DNA from: Planktothrix paucivesiculata PCC 9631
Lineage (GTDB): Bacteria; Cyanobacteriota; Cyanobacteriia; Cyanobacteriales; Microcoleaceae
Direction of reading: 5' to 3'
Length of the DNA: 40,322 nucleotides
NCBI RefSeq assembly: GCF_900009265.2
Contig: NZ_LR734982.1
Location: 1-40,322, forward strand
Shown one piece after another: positions 1-8,780 of the stretch. Each line of letters starts with the position of its first letter. Position 1 is the stretch's first letter. The notes beneath the pieces are model-generated. The model did no database searches. It was not told the origin of the DNA and worked only from the letters and a program-made list of their open reading frames with translations. The translations under genes and the position numbers were made by a program.

Positions 1-74
1 ACAGGGAACAGGGAACAGGGAATAGGGAATAGGGAATAGGGAATAGGGAATAGGGAATAGGGAATAGGGAATAG
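1..74. repeat. Tandem heptamer array (AGGGAAC/AGGGAAT)
   Basis: About ten head-to-tail copies of a 7-base unit, AGGGAAC changing to AGGGAAT, run from the window edge to about position 74. The same unit recurs, in either orientation, at 10141-10211, inside 14728-14899 and in degenerate form at 36891-36926, always between genes. It has no coding potential of its own and lies beyond the stop codon of the flavin oxidoreductase. The array may extend outside the window. Confidence 0.9.
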
Positions 75-114
75 AGATCAGTATGAGTCCTAACTGCCAA
101 GCGCGACAGCTATA

Positions 115-1260
115 TTATGAATTAACGACAACGGATTGCAGTTTTTCTAAAGTAGGATAATCCGTATAACCTTTTTCTGTCCCCCCATAAAATAAAGACC
201 GATCATAGGGATTTAATGGGGCATTGATCTCAAAACGTTTAGGTAAATCTGGATTAGAAATAAATAACCGTCCATAGGCAATTAGATCGGCATTTCCAAC
301 AGCGATCGCTTGGTTTCCGCTCTCTCGATCATGCGATCCGGCGGAAATAATTGCACCCTTAAAATAGTTACGGAAAAATCCCGCGTTTAATTCTGCCAAG
401 CGAATTTCTGTTTGATCCATTTTATCCCAATTATTCAGAGCATCAGCATTCGATCGCGGTTCAACAATATGCAAATAGGCTAGATTAAATTGATTTAAAG
501 CATTAGCTACATAACTAAAGGTTGCTACGGGATTAGAGTCGGAGATTCCATTAAATGTACCCCCTGGAGAGAGTCTCACCCCGACGCGATCGCTTCCCCA
601 AACACCCACCACCGCTCTCGTTACTTCTAATAAAAATCGAGTTCTATTTTCCAGTGTGCCACCATAGCGATCGCTGCGTTTGTTTGTACCATCTTGGAGA
701 AACTGATCCAATAAATAGCCATTGGCACTATGAATTTCTACCCCATCAAATCCCGCAGATAAGGCATTTTCCGCCGCTTTGCGATAGTCTTCTACAATCC
801 CAGGAATTTCCTCGGTTGCTAACGCCCGGGGGGTGACGAAGGGTTTTTCCCCCTCCAGGGTGCTGGCTGTTCCTTCCGGGGCGATGGCTGAGGGGGCGAC
901 GGGCAAGGCTCCATTGGGTTGTAGCAGGGGATGGGAAATCCGGCCAACGTGCCATAATTGCAGGAAAATTCGGCCTCCCTGTTGGTGAACTGCTTTAGTA
1001 ACCAGTTTCCAGCCTTCGGTCTGTTCGGCAGAATGAATTCCTGGTGTGCCTGGGTAGCCTACGCCTTGGGGAGAAATTTGGGTAGCTTCAGAAATAATTA
1101 ATCCCGCCGAGGCCCGTTGTCCATAATATTCGGCGTTCAGGGGTACGGGGACGTTTCCAACTCCGGCCCGGTTTCGGGTGAGTGGAGCCATCACAACGCG
1201 GTTGGGCAAGGTGTAGCGACCCAATTGGAAGGGGGAGAATAGGTTAAATTGAGTGTTCAT
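115..1260 (-). CDS. Old Yellow Enzyme-type NADH:flavin oxidoreductase / alkene reductase
   Basis: A 381-residue FMN-dependent reductase of the Old Yellow Enzyme family (NemA/XenB-like), expected to reduce activated C=C bonds or nitro compounds with NAD(P)H in the cytosol. The TIM-barrel start FxPFQLGRYTLPNRVVMAPLTRNR is followed by the LWHVGR segment (about residues 102-107). The substrate-anion pair His177/Asn180 lies in HSANGYL with the proton-donor Tyr182, then DQFLQDGTNKRSDRYGG. Length is normal for the family. The start is ATG with GGAG about 11 bases upstream. It is divergent from an ArsR-type regulator across 194 bases that carry operator-like repeats, so regulation by that protein is likely but inferred. 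The natural substrate cannot be read from sequence. Confidence 0.93.
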   Translation of the reverse strand: MNTQFNLFSPFQLGRYTLPNRVVMAPLTRNRAGVGNVPVPLNAEYYGQRASAGLIISEATQISPQGVGYPGTPGIHSAEQTEGWKLVTKAVHQQGGRIFLQLWHVGRISHPLLQPNGALPVAPSAIAPEGTASTLEGEKPFVTPRALATEEIPGIVEDYRKAAENALSAGFDGVEIHSANGYLLDQFLQDGTNKRSDRYGGTLENRTRFLLEVTRAVVGVWGSDRVGVRLSPGGTFNGISDSNPVATFSYVANALNQFNLAYLHIVEPRSNADALNNWDKMDQTEIRLAELNAGFFRNYFKGAIISAGSHDRESGNQAIAVGNADLIAYGRLFISNPDLPKRFEINAPLNPYDRSLFYGGTEKGYTDYPTLEKLQSVVVNS

Positions 1261-1289
1261 AATGTCTTTTCTCCAAAGATTTAGTTTAG

Positions 1290-1357
1290 TAGTTAAACAA
1301 CTGTTTAATTATCAAGGTAAAACATTCCTCTGAAAAAGTCAAGCGGTTGCTTAACTA
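1290..1357. promoter_or_regulatory. Candidate operator region for the ArsR-type regulator
   Basis: The spacer between the divergent oxidoreductase and regulator genes holds a perfect palindrome, TTAAACA-AC-TGTTTAA, at 1293-1308. A longer motif, TAGTTAAACAACTG (1290-1303), recurs inverted at 1344-1357 as CGGTTGCTTAACTA, matching at 12 of 14 positions. The copies are 54 bases apart, about five helical turns, so a dimeric regulator could bind both on one DNA face. Binding by the adjacent ArsR protein is inferred. Confidence 0.55.
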
Positions 1358-1384
1358 TTTAAGTTTGGGCTCACAGGAGGTAGA

Positions 1385-1447
1385 ATGGTGATAATACAGC
1401 ATCCGTGTCAAGTGGTTGATACCGATGGAAATATAGCCCCACTTTAA
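1385..1447 (+). CDS. Possible 20-residue leader ORF upstream of the ArsR gene
   Basis: A short ORF (MVIIQHPCQVVDTDGNIAPL) begins with ATG five bases after a perfect AGGAGG and ends with TAA seven bases before the ATG of the ArsR-type gene, in a different frame. The downstream ATG has no visible ribosome-binding site, so translational coupling is possible. It could also be a chance ORF. I recognise no homolog. It contains one Cys and no run of a single amino acid that would suggest classical attenuation. Confidence 0.35.
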   Translation: MVIIQHPCQVVDTDGNIAPL

Positions 1448-1454
1448 CCCCATT

Positions 1455-1778
1455 ATGTCCGACTCCTGCGAAAGTCTCGATACCTATTCACCTTTAACCG
1501 TAACCATTAGTGATACGGAAAAACGAGCTAAAATCTTTGCAGCTTTAGGCGATCCCACCAGATTACGAATGATTGAGATCTTAGCACAACAAAAGGAAAT
1601 GAGTGGATCTAAAGTGGCATCCCGGGCGGGAATTAGTTTAGCTTTGTTTTGTCACCATTCTAAAATTTTAGCAGAAGCGGGATTAATTAATATTAGAAAA
1701 GACGGACAAACCAAGTATAATTCGATTAATTGGAATGTCCTAAAGGAGTGTTTTCAAAGGTTAATGCAGTCGGACTGA
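1455..1778 (+). CDS. ArsR-family winged-helix transcriptional regulator
   Basis: A 107-residue DNA-binding repressor-type protein. Residues 24-45 (RAKIFAALGDPTRLRMIEILA) are the classic ArsR dimerisation and first-helix signature. Residues 50-85 form the helix-turn-helix and wing (SKVASRAGISLALFCHHSKILAEAGLI, then RKDGQ). There is no ELCVCDL metal-binding motif; Cys5, Cys66 and Cys99 are scattered, with Cys66 in or beside the recognition helix followed by HH, so thiol or redox sensing is conceivable but unproven. It faces an Old Yellow Enzyme reductase and precedes a DUF1349 gene by 107 bases. Inverted repeats in the divergent spacer suggest it controls both directions. Its own start lacks a clear Shine-Dalgarno and follows a short leader ORF. 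Confidence 0.88.
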   Translation: MSDSCESLDTYSPLTVTISDTEKRAKIFAALGDPTRLRMIEILAQQKEMSGSKVASRAGISLALFCHHSKILAEAGLINIRKDGQTKYNSINWNVLKECFQRLMQSD

Positions 1779-1885
1779 AAAAAGCAGTAATCCTGATGTT
1801 AATACTTGCAAAATCGACGGTTGCAGACTATCATCAGTATAATTAAGTTGCAGCATTAAAGAAAACTGGTATAAGGAGTTTAATA

Positions 1886-2449
1886 ATGTCTGAAGCGCTA
1901 TCGACGAATAAAATTTGGTACAATCAGCCTAAATTTTGGCAAGAAACAGAGGACAAAATTATTGTTCAATCCCTAGGAAAAACCGATTTTTGGCGAATCA
2001 CCCATTATGATTTTATTCGAGATAATGGACATTTTTATTATCAAGAAATATCGGGAAATTTTAATCTGGATATTAAAATTACGGGAGACTATCAAACCCT
2101 TTATGATCAAGCGGGGTTAATGGTCAGGGAAAGTGAAACGGTTTGGTTAAAATGCGGAATTGAATTTGTAGAAGCAGTCCAGAATATTAGTGCGGTGATT
2201 ACGAGAAACTATTCAGATTGGTCGGTTATTCCTCTGTCTTCTCCCCCGGTTTCCTTATGGTTAAAATTAGAGCGACGAGCAGAAACGGTAGAAATTAAAT
2301 ATTCTTTGAATGGTCAAGATTATCAACTGTTACGTTTAGGATATTTAACTTATAATCCAACAGTTCAAGCGGGTTTAATGTGTGCATCTCCTCAAGGAGA
2401 AGGGTTTTTAACTACCTTTGAAGGGTTTAAACTTCAGATGGTTGAATAA
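1886..2449 (+). CDS. DUF1349 domain protein (concanavalin-like fold)
   Basis: A 187-residue soluble protein with no signal peptide, recognised as DUF1349 (YesU-like), a beta-rich concanavalin/lectin-like jelly roll. Supporting segments are DFWRITHYDF near residue 35, GDYQTLYDQAGLMVRE (about 87-102), WLKCGIEF and the late QAGLMCASP stretch. The fold is related to carbohydrate-binding domains, but no substrate or reaction is known for the cyanobacterial versions. ATG is preceded at seven bases by AAGGAG, a strong start. It lies 107 bases after the ArsR-type gene on the same strand and may be co-transcribed; the association with the divergent OYE gene hints at a shared detoxification or stress role, which is inference only. 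Confidence 0.8.
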   Translation: MSEALSTNKIWYNQPKFWQETEDKIIVQSLGKTDFWRITHYDFIRDNGHFYYQEISGNFNLDIKITGDYQTLYDQAGLMVRESETVWLKCGIEFVEAVQNISAVITRNYSDWSVIPLSSPPVSLWLKLERRAETVEIKYSLNGQDYQLLRLGYLTYNPTVQAGLMCASPQGEGFLTTFEGFKLQMVE

Positions 2450-2536
2450 TACATAATATATAGGAAATAGAAGTTTAGAACACAGAATGATTAAGCAAAC
2501 CTAGATGATCAGATCTTTTTCCCGTTCGGCTAACGC

Positions 2537-3820
2537 TCACGGCGCAGCCTGTTGTTTGTTTCCTGTTAACTGTTCCTTGCTGTAACTGATTTCCTGATAA
2601 AAAGGCAAGGTAATGGTAAAATCACTTCCCTCTCCCACCTCAGAGCTACAGGTTAAGGTTCCCCCATGTTTATCAACAACAATAGCATAGGTAATTGCTA
2701 ATCCTAAACCCGTGCCTTGTCCCACAGGTTTTGTGGTAAAAAATTGATCAAAACTGCGACGGATAACTTCCGACGACATCCCAATCCCATTATCACTAAT
2801 ATTGATCATTAATTGGCATTTATCAGTGATTGATTCGATTTTAATTGTGATTTTAGGTTTAAAATCTTCTTGATGATTTGGTTTATTTTCTAACATCGTG
2901 ATTTTACTATCAATGGCATCAATAGCATTATTAAATAAGTGAATAAAAACCTGATTAATTTCACTAGCATAGCATTCAATAGTCGATAATCGATCATAGT
3001 CTTGAATCACTTGAATTTCAGGACGATGGGAAGTAGATTTTAGCCGATGACTTAATAGCATTAATGTACTTTCAATTCCTTCTTTGAGATCTACTGTTTT
3101 TAATTGTGATTCATCCAGTCGAGAAAAAACCCGTAGAGATCGGACTAAATCTCGAATCCGATTTGCACCCACTTCCATGGAGGATAAGAGTTGTGGGAGA
3201 TCATTTTTTAAAAACTGTAAATCAATTTCTTCAGACCATTGTTCAATTTCAGGGATATCAGGGGGAAGATACTGTTCATAAAGTTGAATGGTTTTGAGTA
3301 AATCTCTAACATATTGTTGAGCGTAAAAGATATTGCCATAAATAAAATTAATTGGATTATTGATTTCATGGGCCACACCCCCGACTAATTGACCTAAAGA
3401 AGACATTTTTTCAGTTTGAATTAACTGAAGCTGCATTTTTCTTAATTGTAAATGAACATTAATTCTGGCTAATACTTCTTCCGGTTCAATGGGTTTAGTA
3501 ATATAATCTACCCCTCCCACTTGTAACCCTTTGACTTTATTAACTAACTCACTCAAAGCCGTCATAAAAATCACGGGAATATCTTTTGTTTTAGGATTTT
3601 CTTTTAATTGACGACAGGTTTCAAAGCCATCAATTCCCGGCATCATCACATCTAATAAGATTAAATCCGGTAAGGTTTCTTGAAGTTTAAGTAAAGCATT
3701 TTCCCCACTTTTTGCAATAGATACTCTAAATCCTGACTGATTTAAAACATCCAATAATAATTTAATATTAGTCAAATTATCATCTACGATTAAAATAGAA
3801 TAGGAATAAGTATTTTTCAT
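2537..3820 (-). CDS. Response regulator-histidine kinase (REC-HisKA-HATPase)
   Basis: A 427-residue cytosolic two-component protein. An N-terminal receiver (about 8-125) has the acidic pair DD13-14, phospho-acceptor Asp57 in LLDVMMPG, Thr87 and Lys109. A short helical linker leads to an HisKA-type dimerisation domain with His151 in GGVAHEINNPINFI. The ATPase follows, with FNNAIDAI as N box, ISDNGIGM, and [11 protein letters not shown]. There is no membrane segment, so input probably comes by phosphotransfer to the receiver. Its ATG lies three bases after the stop of the membrane hybrid kinase at 3824-6601, which makes that protein a natural donor. The last residues (GNKQQAAP) are encoded by dispersed-repeat sequence, suggesting the original C-terminus has been replaced or extended. 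Confidence 0.92.
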   Translation of the reverse strand: MKNTYSYSILIVDDNLTNIKLLLDVLNQSGFRVSIAKSGENALLKLQETLPDLILLDVMMPGIDGFETCRQLKENPKTKDIPVIFMTALSELVNKVKGLQVGGVDYITKPIEPEEVLARINVHLQLRKMQLQLIQTEKMSSLGQLVGGVAHEINNPINFIYGNIFYAQQYVRDLLKTIQLYEQYLPPDIPEIEQWSEEIDLQFLKNDLPQLLSSMEVGANRIRDLVRSLRVFSRLDESQLKTVDLKEGIESTLMLLSHRLKSTSHRPEIQVIQDYDRLSTIECYASEINQVFIHLFNNAIDAIDSKITMLENKPNHQEDFKPKITIKIESITDKCQLMINISDNGIGMSSEVIRRSFDQFFTTKPVGQGTGLGLAITYAIVVDKHGGTLTCSSEVGEGSDFTITLPFYQEISYSKEQLTGNKQQAAP

Positions 3821-3823
3821 GGA

Positions 3824-6601
3824 TTATTGATTATTAATATAAGGGTGAATAAAGCGGATAATTTGTTCGTCTTCAAAAGTTTCAGCTAATTGAATTATAT
3901 AATCGGCAAAATCAGTATATTGAGTATCTAACTGTTTAATCCGATTTGCTTCATTTTGAATATCTAAAATATAACCTCCCTTGGCAAAATTATACAAGCT
4001 GATCAGTTCTTTGGACGGAGGAATAATTAAGGAATTAAGGGATATAGGTGTTTTTGAATGGTCTATTATTCTTTCTGAATCTTGATAAATCCAAGTTAAT
4101 TCCAACCATTCTTGTAGTTGATTTAATAAAACTGCTTCTTGTATAGGTTTAGCTAGAAATCCATTACAACCTGCCTTAAAACATTCTTCTCGATCCGCAC
4201 TAAATACAGAAGCAGAAGAAGCAATAATCACCAGATCACAAAATTCAGGATCATTTCTTAATTGTTTAGTCATGTCCAAGCCACCCAAAATAGGCATCGT
4301 TAAATCTGTGATAATTATATCAGGATACCATTGTCGCACTTTTTCTAACCCTTCCTGTCCTTGAGTAGCTTCGATGACTTCAAAGCCCAGGGGTTCTAAT
4401 AAATTAACAATAACAGATCTATTTTCCCAGCGATCATCGACAATTAAAATTGTGCGTTTTTCTCCTTGATAACCGATAATTTGTTGTGAGGATTCAGTTT
4501 TTTTAATCACTTGATCTTGGGCTGCGGGTAAATTGATATCAAACCAGAATTTACTACCAATTCCGGGTATACTATCAACATTAATTTTGCCTTCCATCAT
4601 CTCTATGATTTGATGACTAATGGCTAATCCTAATCCCGTACCTTCAGCTTTGCGGGCGTGTTCTCCCACCTGTTCAAAGGGTAAAAATATTTTTTGAATT
4701 TGTTCGGGATTAATCCCAATTCCCGTATCCTCAACTAGAAATCTTAAGGTATACATTTTAACGGAATCAGCTTCTATTGATTCGGATAAAACTTGCACTT
4801 GAAAAGAAACCGACCCGGTATCAGTGAACTTAATGGCATTGCCCAATAGATTTAATAAAACTTGACGCAACCGTTTTTCATCGGCATGAATGACTTGGGG
4901 CAAAGCCGTTAATTCTTGATAATTAAATTCTAATTCTTTTTGTTCGGCTTTTAGACGACAAATTTCTTTAATTCCCCATAAACAATGTTCTAAATTAAAG
5001 TCAATGGGATAAAGTTCTAGTTTCCGGGCTTCGATTTTAGAAAAATCTAAAATATCATTAATTAGGGTTAATAAATGAGAACCACATTCATAAATAATAT
5101 GGAGTCCTTGCAGATGTTTAGGAGTTAGAGTTGGTTCCCTTTGTAGAATTTGAGCATAGCCTAAAATCCCATTTAAGGGGGTACGAAGTTCATGGCTCAT
5201 ATTAGCTAAAAAGTCACTTTTAGCTTGGTTAGCAGATTCAGCTTCTAAGGCGGCGGTTTGTAGTTGGGAGGTACGTTCTTTAACTCGTTGTTCTAAGGTT
5301 TCATTGGCGGTGGCTAAAATCGTAAATGATTCTTGTAATTGTTGAGCCATTTGATTAAAAGAATTTCCTAAAATTATAATTTCTTTAATTCCCTTAATCC
5401 GAATTTTTTGTCTGAGATTTCCATTGGCAATTTCCCGGGAAGCGATACTCAAGCGCATAATTTTTTCGGTAATCCAACGGGAAGTTAATAGTCCGAATAA
5501 CATGGCTATGATTAGGGCAATAATACAAATAAGAATGGTTTTTTGAGTATTAGCATTAATTTGTCCCATAAAATCCGCTTCGGGAATTACCACTACAATT
5601 AACCAATCTAAACCCCACGGATCTTTCCAAGGGGTAATTTGTACAAATTGATCCTGATTGTTAATGGAAATTTGTAGAGATTTATCTTGGGTAATTGAGC
5701 TAACTTGACCGAATTTTTGAGTTAAGGCTTTAAAGGTTTCTCGAATTACTGGCTCTTGACTATCAGCAGCATTCAACCGTTGCGCCACACCCTCCACCAT
5801 TTTATAAGGCAGTTTTGAGGAAGAACTTGCCACCAAAAGTCCGTTCCGTTCTAAAATAAATATTTGCCCAGAGTTGCTGGTTTTTAGCTTTTTTAAAAAC
5901 TCACTAATTTGGGATAGGCGTAAATTTGTTACCAAGACAGCAGTTAAATCTTTCCTGGTATTATATAGGGGATAACTAGCGGAAATAGAGATAATATCGG
6001 GAAAATTATCCCATTGATAAATCTGACTCCAAATTGGTTTTTTTTCCCGAACTGCATCGGTATAAGCAGCTTCATTGCGGGGATTGTAATTATCATAAGA
6101 ACCGACTAATTTAGTCCGATTTCCCTGGGCATCTGTTGCATAGGTATTAGATTTCCATTGGGTTTGGGGAGAAAGTTCATCAATGCCGGCTTTATTCAAA
6201 TCCAAAAAATATCCGGCTCCGGCATATTCTCCCGTGGGTAATACATAATAAACATAACCCACATCAAAGGATTGAAGTTGTTTCCAAAAATAATGCCCAA
6301 CTTCAGAAAAATTTTTCAGATCTAATAAGCCTAATTCAACAGCATCGGCATTAATTTTATTGATTTGATGGGGGGTGGCAAGATAACTATTTAAGTGTTG
6401 TTCGACTCGAGAACTAACTTCATTTTCAATTTCTTGTGCAAGTTCCTTAATCGCTTTTTCTCCATGACTGAAAGCTAACCAACCGGTCAAACCCACCGCA
6501 ATAGAAATTTCCAATAAAAAAGGCACTACCAGTACCCAACGCAGGGAAATTCCCTGGGATTGCTTAAACTGACGAAATCGGGGAGAGAAAGAGAAGATCA
6601 T
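3824..6601 (-). CDS. Membrane hybrid histidine kinase (Cache-HAMP-HisKA-HATPase-REC)
   Basis: A 925-residue sensor kinase. TM1 lies at about 22-44 and a long extracytoplasmic dCache-like region at about 45-350, followed by TM2 (about 353-373), HAMP (about 374-427) and a coiled coil. HisKA has His470 in [12 protein letters not shown], with the N box around LLGNAIKF, G1 EDTGIGI and G2 EGTGLGLAI. The receiver spans about 716-835 with Asp766 in ITDLTMP and Lys818. After it comes a C-terminal helical segment of about 85 residues that resembles those on other hybrid kinases in this window and lacks an obvious Hpt phospho-histidine. It is flanked by a diheme cytochrome c gene (32 bases upstream) and a REC-kinase (3 bases downstream), so the three probably form one operon. 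The Cache ligand is unknown. Confidence 0.93.
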   Translation of the reverse strand: MIFSFSPRFRQFKQSQGISLRWVLVVPFLLEISIAVGLTGWLAFSHGEKAIKELAQEIENEVSSRVEQHLNSYLATPHQINKINADAVELGLLDLKNFSEVGHYFWKQLQSFDVGYVYYVLPTGEYAGAGYFLDLNKAGIDELSPQTQWKSNTYATDAQGNRTKLVGSYDNYNPRNEAAYTDAVREKKPIWSQIYQWDNFPDIISISASYPLYNTRKDLTAVLVTNLRLSQISEFLKKLKTSNSGQIFILERNGLLVASSSSKLPYKMVEGVAQRLNAADSQEPVIRETFKALTQKFGQVSSITQDKSLQISINNQDQFVQITPWKDPWGLDWLIVVVIPEADFMGQINANTQKTILICIIALIIAMLFGLLTSRWITEKIMRLSIASREIANGNLRQKIRIKGIKEIIILGNSFNQMAQQLQESFTILATANETLEQRVKERTSQLQTAALEAESANQAKSDFLANMSHELRTPLNGILGYAQILQREPTLTPKHLQGLHIIYECGSHLLTLINDILDFSKIEARKLELYPIDFNLEHCLWGIKEICRLKAEQKELEFNYQELTALPQVIHADEKRLRQVLLNLLGNAIKFTDTGSVSFQVQVLSESIEADSVKMYTLRFLVEDTGIGINPEQIQKIFLPFEQVGEHARKAEGTGLGLAISHQIIEMMEGKINVDSIPGIGSKFWFDINLPAAQDQVIKKTESSQQIIGYQGEKRTILIVDDRWENRSVIVNLLEPLGFEVIEATQGQEGLEKVRQWYPDIIITDLTMPILGGLDMTKQLRNDPEFCDLVIIASSASVFSADREECFKAGCNGFLAKPIQEAVLLNQLQEWLELTWIYQDSERIIDHSKTPISLNSLIIPPSKELISLYNFAKGGYILDIQNEANRIKQLDTQYTDFADYIIQLAETFEDEQIIRFIHPYINNQ

Positions 6602-6633
6602 ATTAAAGAACTTGAGATTATATTAATAACTAA

Positions 6634-7200
6634 TTAGGGAGAATTTTGCCACTCTGAAGTTAAGCTGCGAAAGTTGAATTGCGATGCACCCGGATGACAA
6701 CTCACACAACTATTTACCGTCAGAGGTTGAGGGATATCAACCCGGGGATGAAGGGCTTTAAAATAACGGGAACGATTAAAACGATAGGGAACAGTCTCAT
6801 CTTTGAGGGCAATGGGACGGGAATAGGTTTGGAGATATTTCCACATTAACAACAATGATGGCCCTTCCAAGGGTTGTAGTGTTGCACCATAATGTTGGGG
6901 ATCTTGAATCACTTGCTGCCAAGTTTGGGTGGGAAATACCTGGGGTGGGATAGCAATATGACAGGTGGAACAGGTGTTAAGATAAAGTTCATGTCCGAGT
7001 GCTGTTCCAGGTTGGATGTTGTCCACACTGGCGATTTGACTCATTTCGGAAACCTGGCTTCTATTGGGGGAAACAGCATTCAGGGTTTGGGCCATCCCCA
7101 AGGCAATCCCGATACTCCAGATCCCGACTACTGCAATTAATACCCAGGAAGCAGAGCGTCCCTTTTGATTTTTAATTCTGTTTTGACTTAAAAAACCCAT
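6634..7200 (-). CDS. Diheme cytochrome c, membrane-anchored or exported
   Basis: A protein of about 188 residues with two covalent haem c motifs, CSTCH (about residue 77 from this start) and CVSCH (about 165), and one N-terminal hydrophobic segment (SASWVLIAVVGIWSIGIALGMA) that is either a Sec signal or an anchor. The protein should therefore work on the lumenal or periplasmic side. It matches the cyanobacterial dihaem cytochrome c type; the C-terminal CxSCHPGA resembles the DHC family. The first in-frame start is a TTG at 7206, but ATG at 7200 is preferred; neither has a visible Shine-Dalgarno. The hybrid kinase follows 32 bases downstream. An electron-transfer or redox-sensing role tied to that kinase is inferred from position only. 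Confidence 0.85.
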   Translation of the reverse strand: MGFLSQNRIKNQKGRSASWVLIAVVGIWSIGIALGMAQTLNAVSPNRSQVSEMSQIASVDNIQPGTALGHELYLNTCSTCHIAIPPQVFPTQTWQQVIQDPQHYGATLQPLEGPSLLLMWKYLQTYSRPIALKDETVPYRFNRSRYFKALHPRVDIPQPLTVNSCVSCHPGASQFNFRSLTSEWQNSP

Positions 7201-7273
7201 AACCAAGACAAATAATCTGGCAACATCACTGAAATCCTAGCTCAGATTAGCACCGTCTTTGGAGAATTGGCAG

Positions 7274-8182
7274 TTAATCTAGGTTTAAGATCATGCCTTC
7301 CCTAGCCACAACACCCTTGGGAAAAACAGCCTGAACTTGGGCTTCTATCCGATCAAGAATTTCATCGGTATGGGAGGGATCGTGTTGGTACATCACCACC
7401 TGTTTTACCCCGGCTTTTTTTGCCAATTCCACCCCCACTTCCCAGGTGGAATGTCCCCAACCAATTCTAGGTAATTGGTGATTGTGATATTCTTCGTTGG
7501 TGTAGGTGGCATCGTAAATAAATACATCCGCGTCCCTGGCCAGATGTAAAACATTTTTATCGAAGTGATCGGGAAAATGTTCGGTATCGGTACAATAAAC
7601 CGCCGTTTTTCCCTGCCAAGTGACTCGATAGCCCACGGCGCCATTTGGATGATTCAGGGGGGCTGTTTCGATTTTGATATCATCTAAAGTTAATGTATCC
7701 CCCGGAAAGAGGTCATAAAACTTCATATCCGACTGCATGACATGGATGGGGACGGGAAAATTGGGGTGCACCATCTGATCACACAAACGGTCTTTGATGG
7801 TACTTCCATCCGGTGCGATCGCCCCATAAATATGAAAGCGATTAATTGGAATAAAAGCAGGAACAAAAAACGGAAACCCTTGAATATGATCCCAATGGGT
7901 ATGGGAAAAAAACATATAGGCTTCCACGGGCATTTGTTTGAGCAGATCCATTCCCAGGACTCTTAAGCCTGTACCTGCATCAAAAATTAAGCGTTTTTCA
8001 CCCAAGCGCATTTCCACACAGGAGGTGTTCCCTCCGTATTCAACCGTTTGAGCTCCAGGTGTGGGTATACTACCGCGCACCCCCCAGAATCGCACGGAAA
8101 AATCAGTTGCAGAGTTCTTGTCCATGGGGGTTACTTGATCAGAGGAATGTGGGTTCTGGGCTCGCGGATCAGAAACTGGCAT
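7274..8182 (-). CDS. MBL-fold metallo-hydrolase
   Basis: A 302-residue cytosolic metallo-beta-lactamase-fold protein of the COG1235 (PhnP/RNase Z-like) type. The entry strand RFWGVRGSIPTPG (about 31-43) and YGGNTSC are typical. The metal motif HTHWDH lies at 94-99, with LIFDAGTGLR before it and further ligands in CTDTEH and the late GHSTWEV segment. No signal peptide is present. The reaction is probably phosphodiester hydrolysis, but the substrate is not predictable. The N-terminal 20 residues are poorly conserved-looking, and Met20 (8125) just before the conserved core is an alternative start; neither start has a strong ribosome-binding site. It stands alone between the cytochrome c gene and panD. 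Confidence 0.88.
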   Translation of the reverse strand: MPVSDPRAQNPHSSDQVTPMDKNSATDFSVRFWGVRGSIPTPGAQTVEYGGNTSCVEMRLGEKRLIFDAGTGLRVLGMDLLKQMPVEAYMFFSHTHWDHIQGFPFFVPAFIPINRFHIYGAIAPDGSTIKDRLCDQMVHPNFPVPIHVMQSDMKFYDLFPGDTLTLDDIKIETAPLNHPNGAVGYRVTWQGKTAVYCTDTEHFPDHFDKNVLHLARDADVFIYDATYTNEEYHNHQLPRIGWGHSTWEVGVELAKKAGVKQVVMYQHDPSHTDEILDRIEAQVQAVFPKGVVAREGMILNLD

Positions 8183-8269
8183 CGTTTATTTTAGCCTTGG
8201 ACGTAGAAGGTTGACTTAGCCGGCAATTAAAAAGATATGGGAATAATTGCGGTTTTAGCTAAAATCATT

Positions 8270-8629
8270 TTAGCCTCGAATTTCCGCAATTCGATTATTT
8301 TGATCCACGAAAACTACTCTAGGTTCATGAGTAATTGCTTCTTCGGGTGTAAATTGTGCGTAGGACATCACAATTAGGCGATCGCCGACAACACCTAAAC
8401 GGGCCGCTGCGCCATTCAATTCGATCGCCCCAGAGTCGGCTGCACCGGGAATGACATAGGTGATAAACCTTTCCCCGTTGGCAACATTCACGACGTGCAC
8501 CTGTTCATGAACGAAGATTCCGACAGCATCAAGCAGGGATTGATCAATAGTTATACTTCCTACATAGTTAACATTGGCGGAGGTCAGAGTACAGTTATGA
8601 ATCTTAGCGGATAGTAGTGTTCGGAGCAT
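8270..8629 (-). CDS. panD: Aspartate 1-decarboxylase, pyruvoyl-dependent
   Basis: A 119-residue zymogen that cleaves itself to form the pyruvoyl cofactor, then converts L-aspartate to beta-alanine for pantothenate and coenzyme A synthesis. The processing site is Gly24-Ser25 in NYVGSITID. Catalytic-region residues Lys9 and His11 (SAKIHNCT) and Tyr22 are present, as are the [10 protein letters not shown] and [12 protein letters not shown] segments. The length is normal for the family (about 115-130). It is read in the same direction as its neighbours but is separated from ppa by a 151-base repeat-containing spacer, so it is probably a separate transcription unit. Confidence 0.96.
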   Translation of the reverse strand: MLRTLLSAKIHNCTLTSANVNYVGSITIDQSLLDAVGIFVHEQVHVVNVANGERFITYVIPGAADSGAIELNGAAARLGVVGDRLIVMSYAQFTPEEAITHEPRVVFVDQNNRIAEIRG

Positions 8630-8748
8630 TTGCTATTATCAGTAATCAGTGTAGAAACTTCACGATCGCACTGGGTGTACCAGTCATCACTTCAGAGGAA
8701 AGTTTACAGTTACTATTAATCAATAAAATCGAGATTTTATTTCTTCCA

Positions 8749-8778
8749 CTGATAACTGATAACTGATAACTGATAACT
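8749..8778. repeat. Short tandem repeat, unit CTGATAA
   Basis: Just over four copies of the heptamer CTGATAA sit directly downstream of the ppa stop codon. The same family, in both orientations, is found around 18858-18899 and 19011-19044 beside tig. Confidence 0.85.
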
Positions 8779-8780
8779 AA

